Shown piece after piece: positions 1-12,433 of a DNA stretch of 64,000 bases (position 1 is the first letter of the stretch; every line of letters starts with the position of its first letter). The notes under the pieces are model-generated. The model searched no databases and had not been told where the DNA came from. It worked only from the letters and a program-made list of their open reading frames with translations. The position numbers and the translations under genes are program-made. This DNA is from Tetraselmis striata (taxonomy: Eukaryota > Chlorophyta > Chlorodendrophyceae > Chlorodendrales > Chlorodendraceae), in NCBI GenBank assembly GCA_006384855.1, contig VCJN01000708.1, forward strand, positions 248,001 through 312,000, given 5' to 3'.

Positions 1-490
1 CTGCAAGGGTTTCACACTTTCACTGGTGCCTGCCGTCACGGGGTCGGAAAAAAGGACCTACCCGTTCATTACTTTTGACGCCTGTAGTAGTGAGCATACG
101 AGCAATACGTACAAAATACAATATAAATAGCTGCCCGTACTACTATTAATTTAAATGATGTCCACAGCAATTCTGGCCTGCATAGCCGCTATTTATATAT
201 GAGTAAGGAGTAATCTATACATTGCGCCTGTGCGGTACCAGTACGCGCATTAGCATGGGACTGCATCGTCAGCAGCAGCGCGAAATATCAGAAGCGCAGT
301 ACGAGCTGCTCATCGCCGAACACAGCAGCAGAGCTTAATCCTGAGTCGCTACTTCTTACGCCGGACAACGATAATGCCGGCGCTCTCACGACACCTGCTG
401 ACACCACGCGCCACAACGCCCACCGCTGCAAACACCAACACCTTCCCTGAAGCAGAGGCATAGCTGGAAATAGCCGCCAGATCCGCCGAC
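1..490. other. intergenic, no gene seen
   Basis: AT-richer start of the window upstream of the small secreted-protein gene. Reading frames on both strands are short and of low complexity. It probably contains the promoter of the gene that starts at 491, but I see no convincing TATA or other core element. Confidence 0.5.
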
Positions 491-1556
491 ATGAAGCCGA
501 GCACGCGCTCCGCTCTCGCGATCGCGGCACTGCTGCTGGTGGTCGCCACGGCGCCGGCGAGCGCGGCGGGCGGGATGCACAAGGGCGTCCACCAGATGCC
601 CAAGGTACGCTTGGGGCAGGACCCCCGGCGGCCGGTCCAGCCCGACCCGCTGGCGCGCCCGCCCTGCCTCTCGCTGTTAGCCGGGACAACCCGCGGCGTG
701 CGTGGGCCCCGCTTCGCAATGCTACCGGCCCCTACATGGCATGGCGCCCACAAGGGCATGCCGCCCGCGCGTTACCGGCGGGGGTCACCTAAAATACGCT
801 CTATGGGTACTCGTAGGGCTGTTTTTCTTACCCCGACTTCACGGGGGAGTGAGCCCCCCCCCCTCCCCCCCCCCCCCCCCCCGCCGCTTTCCTCCATTCT
901 TCCCATACCAACAGTGAGATGCGCGCTCGCCGCCAGGCCCTTTCTACTGCCGGGCAGCTAAATGGCGAGTTTGTGGCCATGGTTCTGCTGTGTGCATGCA
1001 TCCGCTAACAGGGCAGAACTCGGTCTCGGCGCCGTAAATCTTTACGTCGAGCAACTGCCTCTTTACAAAATTAAAAAGGCGCCTTATGTGTGAATCTATG
1101 ACGAGACCAACTGATCGTCCACCTTGCGACACCAGCTGTGTATCTTCTGTAGATAACTAGCCCTTGTAGAGACACGTTGCTCATGTGCAATGAATCGTTT
1201 TAGTGCAGCAGCGCACATCTGGAATCCTCCGCCTCCGTCCAACACCTCCGTGTGGAGTCTCTCTGCTCTGCGCTCCCCCACCTATACCTGCTCGTGCCAC
1301 CCGGCCTGACGCGCCGCTGCGCGCCCGGCAGGAGTCTCAAGAGTTTCACCGCACTGTGGAGGAGCCGGAGGAGCACCCGCACCTGAAGCACTTTTATGAC
1401 TGGAAGAAGAAGTACGCGACGGTGGGCGGGGAGGCCAAGGCCTTCCGCGGCAAGGTGCCCGAGGACCTCATCCACTACATGGTGGCCGACCAGGACGGCA
1501 AGCACTACGTTAAGCACGAGCTGCACCGCCCCATGCCCCAGGAAACCAAGAAGTGA
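491..1556 (+). CDS. small secreted or organelle-targeted protein, unknown function
   Basis: Two-exon model: 491-604 and 1332-1556, joined in phase 0 (donor AAG|GTACGC, acceptor GGCAG|GAG), giving about 112 residues. Residues 1-26 form a hydrophobic leader (charged MKPSTR, then an Ala/Leu/Val core ending in ASA), typical of a signal peptide or thylakoid/mitochondrial leader. The mature part is highly charged with many His, Lys and Glu (KHFYDWKKKY, VKHELHRPMP). No family is recognised. The C-terminal exon has strong coding character and ends at TGA 1554-1556; a further small exon inside the 727-nt intron cannot be excluded. It converges on the ERCC6L-like gene. Confidence 0.6.
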
Positions 1557-1898
1557 GAGGGCGCCCCCCCCCCCCCCCCCCTCTCAAGCCACCCGAGGAC
1601 CGCTCCTGCCGGCGAGCAGAAGGAGGTCCGAGCGCCGGCAAGCGTCGGCGCCTTCAGCCTAGGAGAGTCAAGTAAAGAGCAAGATCATGTTGCGATTCCA
1701 GAGAAGGCACCGATTGCTCCTTTCCACGAGATCGCCGCGAGGCGGCTGCCCCCCCCCCCCCCCCCCCCCCACCTCTTCGTTATTGTTTTAAGAGAAGGCC
1801 GTTATTCTTCGCCTCGGTGCCGCGCGCCTTTGTCATCAATCTACCGTCCGCCGCCATGGGGAATCCCCCAGGGAGGGAAGCGACTGCCGGCAGGGCGC
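1557..1898. other. convergent intergenic region with C-tracts
   Basis: Short spacer between two convergent genes. It holds two poly-C runs (about 1565-1580 and 1749-1770) and no protein-like frame. It presumably carries both 3' UTRs; no clear polyadenylation signal is evident. Confidence 0.5.
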
Positions 1899-2474
1899 TC
1901 ACTTGCTTCCGCCGGCCTTGCCCTGCTGCGCGCGCTTGGCGGCTTGGTACTCTGTCTCCAGAGCGCGCACGGCCGTCTTCACCTGAGGGGGCGCAGTTCA
2001 AGACGCGCGGCACAGGCATTGGGTCAGTTGAGTGGCCAGGCAGCTGGCCGTAGGGGTCGGCCACCGATGAGAGGGGGGTCAAATTTCACCCCTTCATGAA
2101 CATTCGCAGGGTGCATGAATCGGGTAGCTTCTCTGCCCGCCTATCTGCGCATGGCCCCAACTTCGATGCCGCCTCCCAAGTCAGGCGGCGCATGCATTCT
2201 TTAGCAGGGATGGCGGGTAAGGCAGCGGGTGCGTTGCTCCCGCCACATGCTTGGGCGAGGAGTACACACATCATGCGGCACATCCGTGCAGGCAGTCATC
2301 ACACTGCCCTCTATCTGCGAGCGCCCTTAGAATGAGCCTCAAATTGGGCTGGCATGCCACCTACAACAACATTCGCTATAGTCCCGCTGTGGTCTCGCCC
2401 AAACTTGACAGTGGGCCAGGTCATCTCTCGCAGTGTTCGCACTACAGCGCCGGCACCCGTGATAGTCATGACAG

Positions 2475-2536
<62 letters not shown>

Positions 2537-3087
2537 AGGAAGCGACGAGGTTGGGGACCTTCCCGGAATGCATATGTGCCTTACGGCGGACATTCCAAAG
2601 AACAGACAGCTCTATCCATATGCATGAACAGCACCAGGCATGGGCAGGGGGGTAGGCCCATGGGGCTCCGTCACCTCCTGGGCGTCGCGCCCCGCGGGCA
2701 GCCCCCCCTTCAGCGCGGCGTGGTACTCCAGCAGCAGCGCCTTCATCTGGCCCACGTGCTTGGCCTTCATGGCGCCGTAGCGCTGGTGCAGCTCCGCGGC
2801 GCGCCGCTTGACCTGCGGAGAGTGGGGGCAAAGACGGGGGCGGTCATCCCCTGCTGTAGCGATGCCCCGGCCATCGCATCGGATTGCGCCGAACAACCCC
2901 TTCAGAGTCATCAGACCCCGGATGGACTGAAATTAGGCATGGGTACGTTTCATGGGTATGAGCTTGAAATCAGCATCGAAACCTTGCAGCTCACCCCCCA
3001 CACACGGCGATTGTACTACATCACGGCGACTTTACACGACATCAATGCTGAAAACATATTATGGAAGAGCCTTGTAACTACAAAAAT

Positions 3088-3132
<45 letters not shown>

Positions 3133-6100
3133 TAAATGTTGCACTGTGGCACAAACTGCTTCAAGTCGACTCCATACAGTGCGACTTCATGCTCAAGTGT
3201 TCAGACTGGGCGATATGTCGCCTTTCGTTTTGGCCTGGGCTGGACTGCCCACCGAGCAGGCGGGTGGGGCACGGGGCGCACCATCAGCATGTCCGCCCCC
3301 TCCGGCAGCGCCGCCTTGCCCTTGATCATGTCGTCGTAGCTGAACAGCTGCTTGCGCGCCGTGGCAATGTCCGCCGCGGCGCGCCGGTGGGCGGCCTCCT
3401 TGGCGGCGAGATCGCCCGCGGTGGCCGCCGCCGCCGCGGGCCTGGGCGCAGCTTCCGGCTTGGGGGCGGGCTCCTGGGCGGCGCTCGGCGGCCTGCTGCT
3501 AACTTCCGGGGAGGCGCCGCGCTCCGGCGCCGCGCCGCCGCTGGTCTCTGAGGCGCTCCGGGAGGCGCTCAGCTTGGCGGACGCCTCACTCAGCTGCACC
3601 TCCAGCGTCTGCACCGTCTGCTTCACCTGCGGACAGCAGCGCCAGCGGGCGGGTTAGACGCTACCCCCCCCCCCCCCTCCCCCTCGCGCCGCCATCTTGT
3701 TGCAACCCAGCCCTCGCCCGTTGGAACACGCTTCTGTTCTGCCATGATCAGGGGGTCAAGCTTCATCCGTTTGCTCAGCTGAATGGCTCTGGCGTGGAGA
3801 CTGTATTCAGGCAGAGGCTTGACATTGCAACCCCGCCGCGACACACAGGGAATGACGCCCTGTGATAGCAGATATACCATGTGATGCCATTGTCTCATAT
3901 CAAGCCGCCAGACACTATCATCAAGAGATACTCCGCACTGCTTCTGAATGTTTGAGATATGGCTTACCTGCGACTTTCAGCGGAATTCCAACAAACAACC
4001 GTATACGAGTTGCCCCCATTTCAACTGGGGGGGGGGGGGCGGGGGGGGGGGGTTGACTCCGGAACGAGCCCCTATTTTGTAGTAAACCCTCATTACGGAA
4101 CGGCAACTTGCGGGCACGGGATACGGGGCTGGGGTTGCGGCTACCGCATGCAACTCCCCCACTTTTCCCAACCCCTCCGCTCCCTGCCAACCGCAACGAC
4201 GGAGGGTTCCCACCTTGAGCCCGCCGTCCGGTAGCTTGCTGCCCATGCGCTGTAGGCGCTCCGCGAGTGCGCGCTGCCCGCTCAGCTCCTTCTCCAGCCT
4301 GTCCACCTGGAAGGCGTCATGGCAGCGGGACACGCGAGTGGTCACGATACAAGCGGGCAAGTCTCAGAAACAAAGCCGCGGTCTTCTATGCAGGTCCTAG
4401 CGTCAGGCAGCGCTCTCCTTCGTGAAGTGGCGGCAGCTTTGTGATGAGCGGCTGCGCTGCGACAGGCTCAACGCCGTCGCCACATGCGTTGACTTGCAAT
4501 GCTGATTCGCAAAGCATCGACGGTCGCTTGCTATTCGCGTGCTGCGGAGAAGGGTGACCGGGGCGATGTAGCGGTGGGGATTGGTACAGTGGGGTGAACA
4601 ATTTTCCGGGGGGGGGGGGGGGGGGGGGTATCCCGCCCCACATGAAACAGCCTATGGATGCAGGCCCGCCTGCCGAGTGCCACCAACTTCGTCTCATACG
4701 AGTGGCCTGCGGGTCACCGCGCAGGCTGGCGCCAGCCCGAGTCCAGGACGGGTGTGAACCATCGCTGGCGGTCAAAAGAACCAGCCCTTGCCGTGGCAGC
4801 ATTTCCTTCAGGTAGTGCCTGATAACCCACGTGGTAGCGGGGAAGGAGACAGCTGTGCATCGGCGGTCCCGGCGCGGCGCTGTGTTCTGTCAGAGGCCTT
4901 GAAGCGCCTTGAAGGACACCGACACGGCTGGATGGCCCCGCAGCCCGCGGAATACACCGGGTGGCAGGAGCGGGAAATCGGGGGCAGCGCGCAGGGTCCT
5001 ACCTCCGCCTGCGCCCTCTGCTCCGCGCTCTCCTCCGCCGGCAGGCCCAGCTTGAGCGCCGACTCAAACATGTCGCTCAGCGCGCCGGCGCCGCTCCAGG
5101 AAGGGGCTGCCTCGCGGCGCGACTTGCCGCGTCCACCGGCGCGGCCGCCGGCTGGGGCGCGGGCGGCCACCGGGTGCGCGTCCCGGCTGCTGTGTGCGAA
5201 GCCGTCCATCGCTTCCTGCGCATCCATCATGGCCAAAGGAGGACCGGGCCGGAGGGGGGGGGGGGGGGGGGGGGAGGGGCACGAGCACGCGTGAGTTGGG
5301 GCTGACGTGACTGTGACAGCCCAGAAGGCGCTGCACCGACATGATGGCGTTATCATGTTATCTGACCGATGATGGCGTGAAATTATCGGCTTCTTAAGAC
5401 TATAAAATACACACATACATAGGTAGCCACTGTCATTGACACTGGCATAGCCACGGGACCACTCTTGTCGTTTTATACTGGTCGCTGGCCTCACACACAT
5501 GCTTGACCCAGAGGCCCCCACAGCATGAAATGCCGCCAAGGTCCTCACACATCCAGTGAAGCGGAGTATCTGCCTAGAAATAAGAAGTCGGGAACGCGCC
5601 ACCGTCTCAGGCAGTGCACGCTTTTGTCTCGATGTACAGTGTTCCTGTTGGTTCATTGCTAATTGGGCTACTATCCACAGGCAGGGAACTGAGAGCGAGA
5701 TTTGCCAGCTTTGAAGGTATGTTAGCACACAGCAACAGGAACCGTCAGTGAGGCAGCGACGTCGGTCTTTGCGGAGGCGCAGGGAGCGCTCGGTCCGGCA
5801 GGCACACGGATGCAGGTGGGTGGGCGGCACGCCTTGGAGTAGATGAGGTCATGGTCCGAGACGCCCGCAAACGCCGGGAGCGACTCCAGCCATGTCAGGT
5901 GCGCCGTCAGCTCGGGGCCCGCCACGCGCTGCGCGGCGTGCAGCTCATGCAGCTGCGCCTGCGTGCGCGACGCGGCCAGCTCCGCCGGGTCGGTGGAGAA
6001 CAGGTCGCGCAGGTCCTGATGCAGCAGAGTGCGAGCAGTGAGGCGCCATGTGCGCGCGATTCTGCTGGCACCACACAGCTAGCGCATTCAGGCATACAGC

Positions 6101-9100
6101 AGGTAAAACTGGTGAAGAGGAGCCCAAATGCGTGTGTCGCCTTGTGTTTACTCTTGTGTGTCCTCTTATAAAAGGTGATATTACACACCCATCTTCTTGA
6201 CAAATGCCGCTATGTGTACATATACAATATTGTATATTCACACGCTTATAAGTACATGCATTGCATGTTCATATGTACCACAGCTGCCGGCGCCACAACG
6301 GCATTGCGAATGAGAACCGCCCAGCCTGGAAGGGATTGGGTACATGGACGATGCTACAGCGAGATTACTGTGCAGTGAATGTGCCAAAAGGTCGCATGAC
6401 CCAACCCAAATTCGGGGCTTGTACTACAAGTCCACATAGCCGCATTGGCACCAATTGGTATAACGTCATGTATATAACAGTAAGAGGTATGCTGAGTTGC
6501 CATACCATTCGTTTGCTTTGGCATTCTGTCCCTAAGGTTGGAAGGGTGTGGGGTGCTGGGTGTCGGACCTGGTGGGAGAAGTAGCGGAAGTGGTTGCCGT
6601 CCTCCATGCCGGCGCGGGAGAGCCCGGCCTTGTGCACCTGGTTGCGGTAGATCTTCTCCTCTACCGTACCGCACGTGATGAGGCGGTACACCACCACGTC
6701 CTTCGCCTGGCCGATGCGGTACGCGCGGTCCACGGCCTGGTTGTCCGTAGAGGGGTTCCATGCGGGGTCCACGATGATGACGCGGTCCGCGGCGGTGAGG
6801 GTCAGGCCCAGGCCGCCCACCTGGGAGGTGAGCAGAAACACCTGCGCCCGCGAGCCGGGCGCCTGGAAGGAGGCCACTAGCGCCTGCCGCTCCTTGGCGC
6901 TCGACACGGTGCCGTCGATGCGGAGGAACCGCACCCCGCACTCGCGCAGTTCGGCCTGGATGATGTCCAGCATTACACGGGACTGGCTGAAGATGAGCGT
7001 GCGGTGGCCGTCGTCGCACAGGCGCCGCACGAGCGACATGACAAAGACGGTCTTGCAGGAGGCGTCCGCCGCGCGCTCCGCCAGCGACGACAGTAGCTGC
7101 CCCTGCATGACGCGTTGGTGGGGGATCAGTGCGGCTCGACCGCTGGAGACAGTCCTGCCTCCCATACCTACACGCACTCGCTGAACCGATTGGGAAAAAT
7201 TCGGTTTTTTTTCCAATCGGGACTGCAATGGGGAAAAAAAACTCCCAAACATGCCACGGTTACTTGTATTGATCGGCGCACATCTCGCCGAATTGGGACT
7301 GCATATAAAACAACAGGCCATAGGCGGTGGCTGCTATTATGTGGCGCGTCTCGGCGGGGGCGAAAACGGACAAGCCGGGCGCACCTGAATGTCGTCTCCA
7401 GCCCAGGTCCACCAGTCCTCGCCGGCCGCGCCTGGATCCTGGGGCCCGCCTCTGCCTCGGCTGCCGCCGGCACGAGGCCCCTGTGCATCGGCCTCATCTC
7501 CGCTGCTGCACGAGATGAAATCTTCCGAGTCGGCGCCAGAGTCGGCGTCCGAGTCGGAGTCATAGCTCCGGCGCGGACCACCTGCCGCAAGCCGGCTGCC
7601 GCCGCGCATCACCAGGCGCGCGGCCTGATCGCTCAGCAGCGCCGGATGGTCGCACACCTTTACGGGCAGCAGCGATGGAGTACGCTCAGGACGGTTACTC
7701 TCAGCAAAGCGCTCGACGAGCGAGCAAGCAGCAGCACAAATTTCGTTCGTCATACATACATATAGCGACTATACATGTGCGCGCGACGAGAGCGGAATAG
7801 AACCACAAAACATTATATTATGCGATTTACTACCGGTAGCTAGGTAGCCCCAAGTGTACGAGTTCGCAGGCAAAAGTCGACGGACTACAAGTCTGATGTA
7901 TATCTGTGGAATGTATCGGAACGATCGTCGCGCGCGTGCTGCTGCATGCTGCGCACTGCTGCTGACGATGATGCTCGCGCGCGGCGGTCATCAGTGGGTG
8001 CGGTCATCAGTCACCGTCGCCGTGCTCCTGCTTCGGGCCGCTAATCCTTTGCCTGAACTGCGGCTACTCGTGCTAGCGTGACTGGTCGAGAGGCTGTAGC
8101 AAATGCCCCCTCGTCTGCGACCCACCTCCGCTATCAGTTGTATGGCGGAGAGGGCCGCACCTTCTTCAGCACGGTGATGGCTGCCAGCGCCGAGCCGGTC
8201 TGGTTCAGTGCCGCCTTCACGGCCTCCGAGTTGAGAAACGCCTCGTAGATGCGCCTGACGGGAAGCCACAAATGCAACCCTCAGCGGGCACATGTCGAGA
8301 TAGGAAAAATGCCATTTCCCAAACGGTAAACACAAGCAAGTAAGTTTGACTGTATGGAAGCAACGGCAGTCCCTGCAACCTTGTGGCGCCATCGAGCGCC
8401 AGAATAATAATAAAATCAAGTCCTTCACGAAGTCCTTCACGAATTCAAGTCCTTGTCCACCTCGTAATTAATATAGTGGTACCGATTTCGAATGGACATA
8501 TTCACTTGACTAGTCGCATCCAAATCGCCCCCACCCCCCCAAGGCGACAATTAACATTGATGTGCTGATGGTCACAAGTATGGCTGGCGTGGCATCTTTG
8601 CTGCGCACCTCTGCATTGGCGCCAGGCGCAGCCACACAATGAAGTCGTTCTTGCGCCCCATGCCCTGTGGCTTGGGTGCGGCGGATGTCTGCAGCCCTGA
8701 GTCATCCTTTGCCCCGGGTGCCTCCGAGAGGTTGTCGCGGTCCGGCAGGACCTCCTTCTTCTCGCGGCGGAGGATGTATGGCGCGGTGGTGGCGCGCAGG
8801 CGAGCGGCTGTGGCCGCCCCTGCGCTCCTCTCTCTGCAAAAGGACACAACCCCACCATGCTCATTGGCACCTCGTTTGTACCTCCACACGAATTCAATGC
8901 TTACTGCATCATTGACAGCAAAACGAGTTCTACCCTGAAATACTGGTGCAGGTGCTGACAAGGCAATGAGAGCGCTGAAAATAAGAACACGGCCCGCCTG
9001 CCAGAGGTCAACCAAAGAGGTCAACCAAAGACGAAACAGTCAACGATTGTCCCTTAGGTCACATATCAACCCAGGCTGCGGATTTCATTGCAAGGTGGTA

Positions 9101-10743
9101 CGGATTATTTGGCGCATGTTTATCATATCAGTCTCATACTGTGATGTATCCCAACGACTTGACATCGACGGAAAGCACCGCACGCGTAGGTCCCTTCCTC
9201 GCACCTAACACGACAGGGTTAGCAGCCAGGGGGTTGGAGGCGCCCACCGATGCGTGGCGCTCTTGTCGGACCCAATCGTGATGGGTACCTCAAAACAGCG
9301 CTTGAAGGTCTGGCGGTCGTCCAGCAGGCCGGGGCAGGCAAAGTCCAGCAGCGAGTGGAACTCCATTAGGTTGTTCTGCGCCGCGACGGGAGAGAGGGGG
9401 TGAGGAACGAGCTCATGCGTCAGTGCGACCCACGCCGCAACGAATGTAGCTTCAAGATACATATATCTTCGACACATTATCTTTGATATTTCTCTGTGTC
9501 TTTATATATTCTGATGTGCTGAAGATATAACCAGAGCTGCAAGAAACAGAAACCCTGTCCAGTTTCCATGGTTAGATGCTTTTTTTGCCATGAAGTGCGC
9601 CTGATAAGCACGCTTTTTAATTATTGTTCAGCCATGTACATGCAATCACCAAACTCTGCGCTTACAGGTGCCAACGCACCTACCAAAACTCGGAGTAATT
9701 CCCTCACAAGGGACTGCTCGTGACCTTTAGGAACACTTGCTGTGGGTTTGCCTCTATTTCACCTCATGTTGGGCGGGTTTTGGTTCGCAGTGCGGCGGGG
9801 GCCGTATGTTCTGACTGCGTCTCCGTGAATTACGCGTAGCACGGGCGCTGGAGCAGCGGCGCACCTGGATGGGCGTGCCGCTGATGATGACGCGCATAGC
9901 CACGGGGATGCTGTTCAGGTGCTGCACCAGCTGCATCTTGGGGTTCTTCACCTTGTGCCCCTTCCATGCCAAGTCGGGCCTCCCGCGTCAGCGGCCGTCT
10001 CAGGCACCCCTTGCCGCCAGGGTCAGCAGCATTCCCAGACAGGCGCACCTGGGAGATGCAAGGGCGGGGAGAGGAGGTTGCCCACCTCGTCCAAGATCAT
10101 GAGGTCCCATAGCGGGCGGTCTTCGTCTTCCTCCTCCTCCTCCTCTCCCAGCCACACCTGGCGCGCCTCCGCCAGCGCCGCGGAATTGTGCTGCACCATG
10201 CCGTAGGTGGTGAGCAGGACGCCGGGGTGGCGCATGACGCTTGTCAGCGCAGACTGCCTGCGCGCGTACCCAGGCAGCATAGGTGCGGCTCCTCAGCAAT
10301 GTCAGACCAGGCGCCCGCTCGGCCAGCTCAGGCTACGGGGAAGGCAAGCAAGAAGACCGCACCGCTCGCGAGGCGTGCCGGCATAGTACTGATGTGTCTT
10401 GGAGGCGAGCCCGCAGGTGCGGAGCTCCTTCGCCCAATGCTCCAGCAGTGTCTTGGGTGCCACGACCATGGCGCGACTGGGGCAGCCGCGTTTCAGGTCA
10501 GACACCGCTGTAGTCCAGATATAGATATAGATGATAACGTATGAAGATGCAGTAGTGATATTTGTATGTGCAACATATATATACAGGTGCCAACGCAGCT
10601 ATAAGAACCCTTACTATAGGCCTCCAATTTGCCTTGCATGCAAATATTAAAAACATCTGCTATAGTTTTGCTATATTTTCGTCACCCTCTGGCTAGCATG
10701 GCAGGTTCTTTTTCACAGCGTTCTTAACCGCGCCGGCACTCTG

Positions 10744-10781
<38 letters not shown>

Positions 10782-10809
10782 TGTGCGTGTGTGTGTGTGT
10801 GTGCGTGTG

Positions 10810-10867
<58 letters not shown>

Positions 10868-11508
10868 GTCATGTCCGCCATATCCCAGTATGCCCACTGT
10901 TTGATGTATGTACGTCATCTCACGTTTGCGTATGTAGCCATGAGTTAAGTGGATGTGGGTGTGTGTAATTTTTCTGCGGGTGGAATTGGTTCTGCAGGAA
11001 GGCGGAAGCCAATGGGCGAGGCAGATGGACGCACCGAATGCGCCGCATGTCAAACAGCCCAGCCAGAAAGGCCGACACCTGCATCGTCTTGCCCAGGCCC
11101 ATGTCGTCGGCGAGAATGCCACCGCGGCCCATACGGTGCAGCCCCCACAGCCACGCGACACCCTCGCGCTGGTGCGCGTAAAGCAGCTTCGCCACAGGGG
11201 TCGGCAGTGTCAGCTCGCCGGCGTCGCCAGTGCTCGCGGAGGCCGCCGGCGCCTCCGCCCGGCGCGCAGGCACGGCCGGCTTTATTGTGGCGACCGGCGC
11301 CAGCGAGGGCCGCAGCCCAAGGGTGCCCATCCGGTTGGTGATGCTGCTCAGCGGGTCGTCACGGCTGCCCGCCGACGGCACGCCAGCCCGGCCTTGGTTT
11401 TCGTCCGGCATCGCCACCACGTCGCCCTCCTCATCGCTGCTGCTGTCCAGCAGGCATACTGGGGGCAGCTGACAGGGCGAGGGAGGCGGGCAAATCAGCC
11501 AGTTGTGT

Positions 11509-11539
<31 letters not shown>

Positions 11540-12433
11540 GGGGGGGGGGCGGGGGCTGTCAGCAATTATTAACATTGACTCCGGACGATTTCCTTCTGGA
11601 TTTCTGTATGGCGCTACCTGTAGGTGATATCCGATAATATGATTACATGAGCTAGACGCAACATTCAAGAAATCCACACAGAAATCCAGAAGGAAATCCA
11701 GCTACGGGCCAACAGAGGCGGGAACCGCCATGGTAGCCGATAATATCCTTGTACATGGGAACACCGCCGGACCTGACCCCTCGGCTCGACACCTCCCTTG
11801 CCTTCTCTCCTCTAATTAAAGAAGCGAGTGGGCAGTCGGCGTCGATAACATCAGTCTTTGCTACTGGTATGCAGACTAGAAAAGATATCGCCGCTTCCCA
11901 ACGGATTCCCTCGTGCACTCTCGGCAGCCTCGCGGGCGTCCGAGTTGAGTTAATATCCTTTCGCCGTCGATTGACTCGTCCCGAATAGACTCGTCCCGTC
12001 ACGTGACCGCGGCGACTGCCGACGCCGGCTCGGAGTACTTGTGGTTCGGAGTCATCCGGCCCCAGGGCACATCCACCACCATCTGCAGCCGCCCTCATCA
12101 TGATGCCCCCTCGCTACTGAGCATATCGTGCGGCCGAGATTGCGGCCCAGCCCGGAGCTCAGGGCAGACTCGACCTAGTCGTGGTGGCGGCCGACCCGGT
12201 CAACGCAGTCAACGCGGCGGGGCAGAGTGGCGCACCTGCCGGCGCCGCTCTTCCTCCCGCGGGGCCGACAGGTTGCCGCCTGCCTCAGAACCAGCACGGA
12301 CCTGGCCCGGTGCCGCAGCCCCACCGGCCGCCGCTAGCTGCTCTGCGCGCTGTCGGCTCCTCTCCAAGCGCGCTGTCCGCGCCGCCGCCAGCTCCGCCAC
12401 CGCCCCATGTCCGCTGCCGCCGCCCCGAGCCAT
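1899..12433 (-). CDS. ERCC6L: SNF2-family DNA translocase, ERCC6L/PICH-like
   Basis: Minus-strand exons in order: 12433-12236, 11468-11035, 10476-10363, 10257-10086, 9960-9865, 9375-9248, 8833-8609, 8254-8161, 7657-7385, 7102-6569, 6015-5761, 5215-5003, 4306-4214, 3626-3282, 2812-2675, 1982-1899; about 1,131 residues. Every join keeps phase. SNF2 motifs follow the family order: [10 protein letters not shown] (about 186-194), Ia [18 protein letters not shown] split by an intron (305-308), [10 protein letters not shown], then the C-lobe with [26 protein letters not shown] and DRAYRIGQ. After the helicase, FRYFSHQ, LHAARR and SDHDLIYSK match the region that distinguishes ERCC6L/PICH from CSB. 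In animals PICH coats ultrafine anaphase bridges; a like role here is inference. The last five exons (Ala-rich, predicted coiled coil) are less conserved. The 3' end of exon 11 is the least certain boundary. Confidence 0.88.
2477..2528. repeat. (GA)n microsatellite
   Basis: Uninterrupted AG dinucleotide run of about 52 nt inside the last intron of the ERCC6L-like gene. On the coding strand it reads as a (CT)n pyrimidine tract. Confidence 0.95.
3088..3130. repeat. poly-G tract, 43 nt
   Basis: The longest homopolymer in the window, in an intron of the ERCC6L-like gene, so it is poly-C on the coding strand. The exact length may be an assembly estimate, because such runs are error-prone. Confidence 0.95.
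10742..10864. repeat. (GT)n microsatellite
   Basis: About 120 nt of nearly pure GT with a few C and A interruptions, in intron 2 of the ERCC6L-like gene. It gives spurious His-Thr and Cys-Val ORFs in several frames. Alternating purine-pyrimidine sequence of this type can adopt Z-DNA. Confidence 0.95.
11503..11549. repeat. (TG)n followed by poly-G
   Basis: A TG dinucleotide run (about 20 nt) passes directly into a run of about 27 G residues, in intron 1 of the ERCC6L-like gene, just upstream of exon 2 in transcription order. Confidence 0.9.
11588..11697. repeat. perfect 20-bp inverted repeat in intron 1 of the ERCC6L-like gene
   Basis: Arms at 11588-11607 and 11678-11697 are exact reverse complements, separated by 70 bases. 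The transcript could form a stable hairpin. It may be the remnant of a small inverted-repeat element; the host intron also contains poly-G and (TG)n. Confidence 0.85.

Noticed and set aside
2354-3325. 323-residue plus-strand frame
   Set aside because: Runs through a GA microsatellite and a poly-G run, antisense to ERCC6L exons.
4808-5830. 340-residue minus-strand frame
   Set aside because: It reads through an intron and a poly-C tract; only 5215-5003 is exon, and its start and end do not match any family.
10693-11161. His-Thr and Cys-Val rich ORFs
   Set aside because: Products of the (GT)n microsatellite in an intron of the ERCC6L-like gene.
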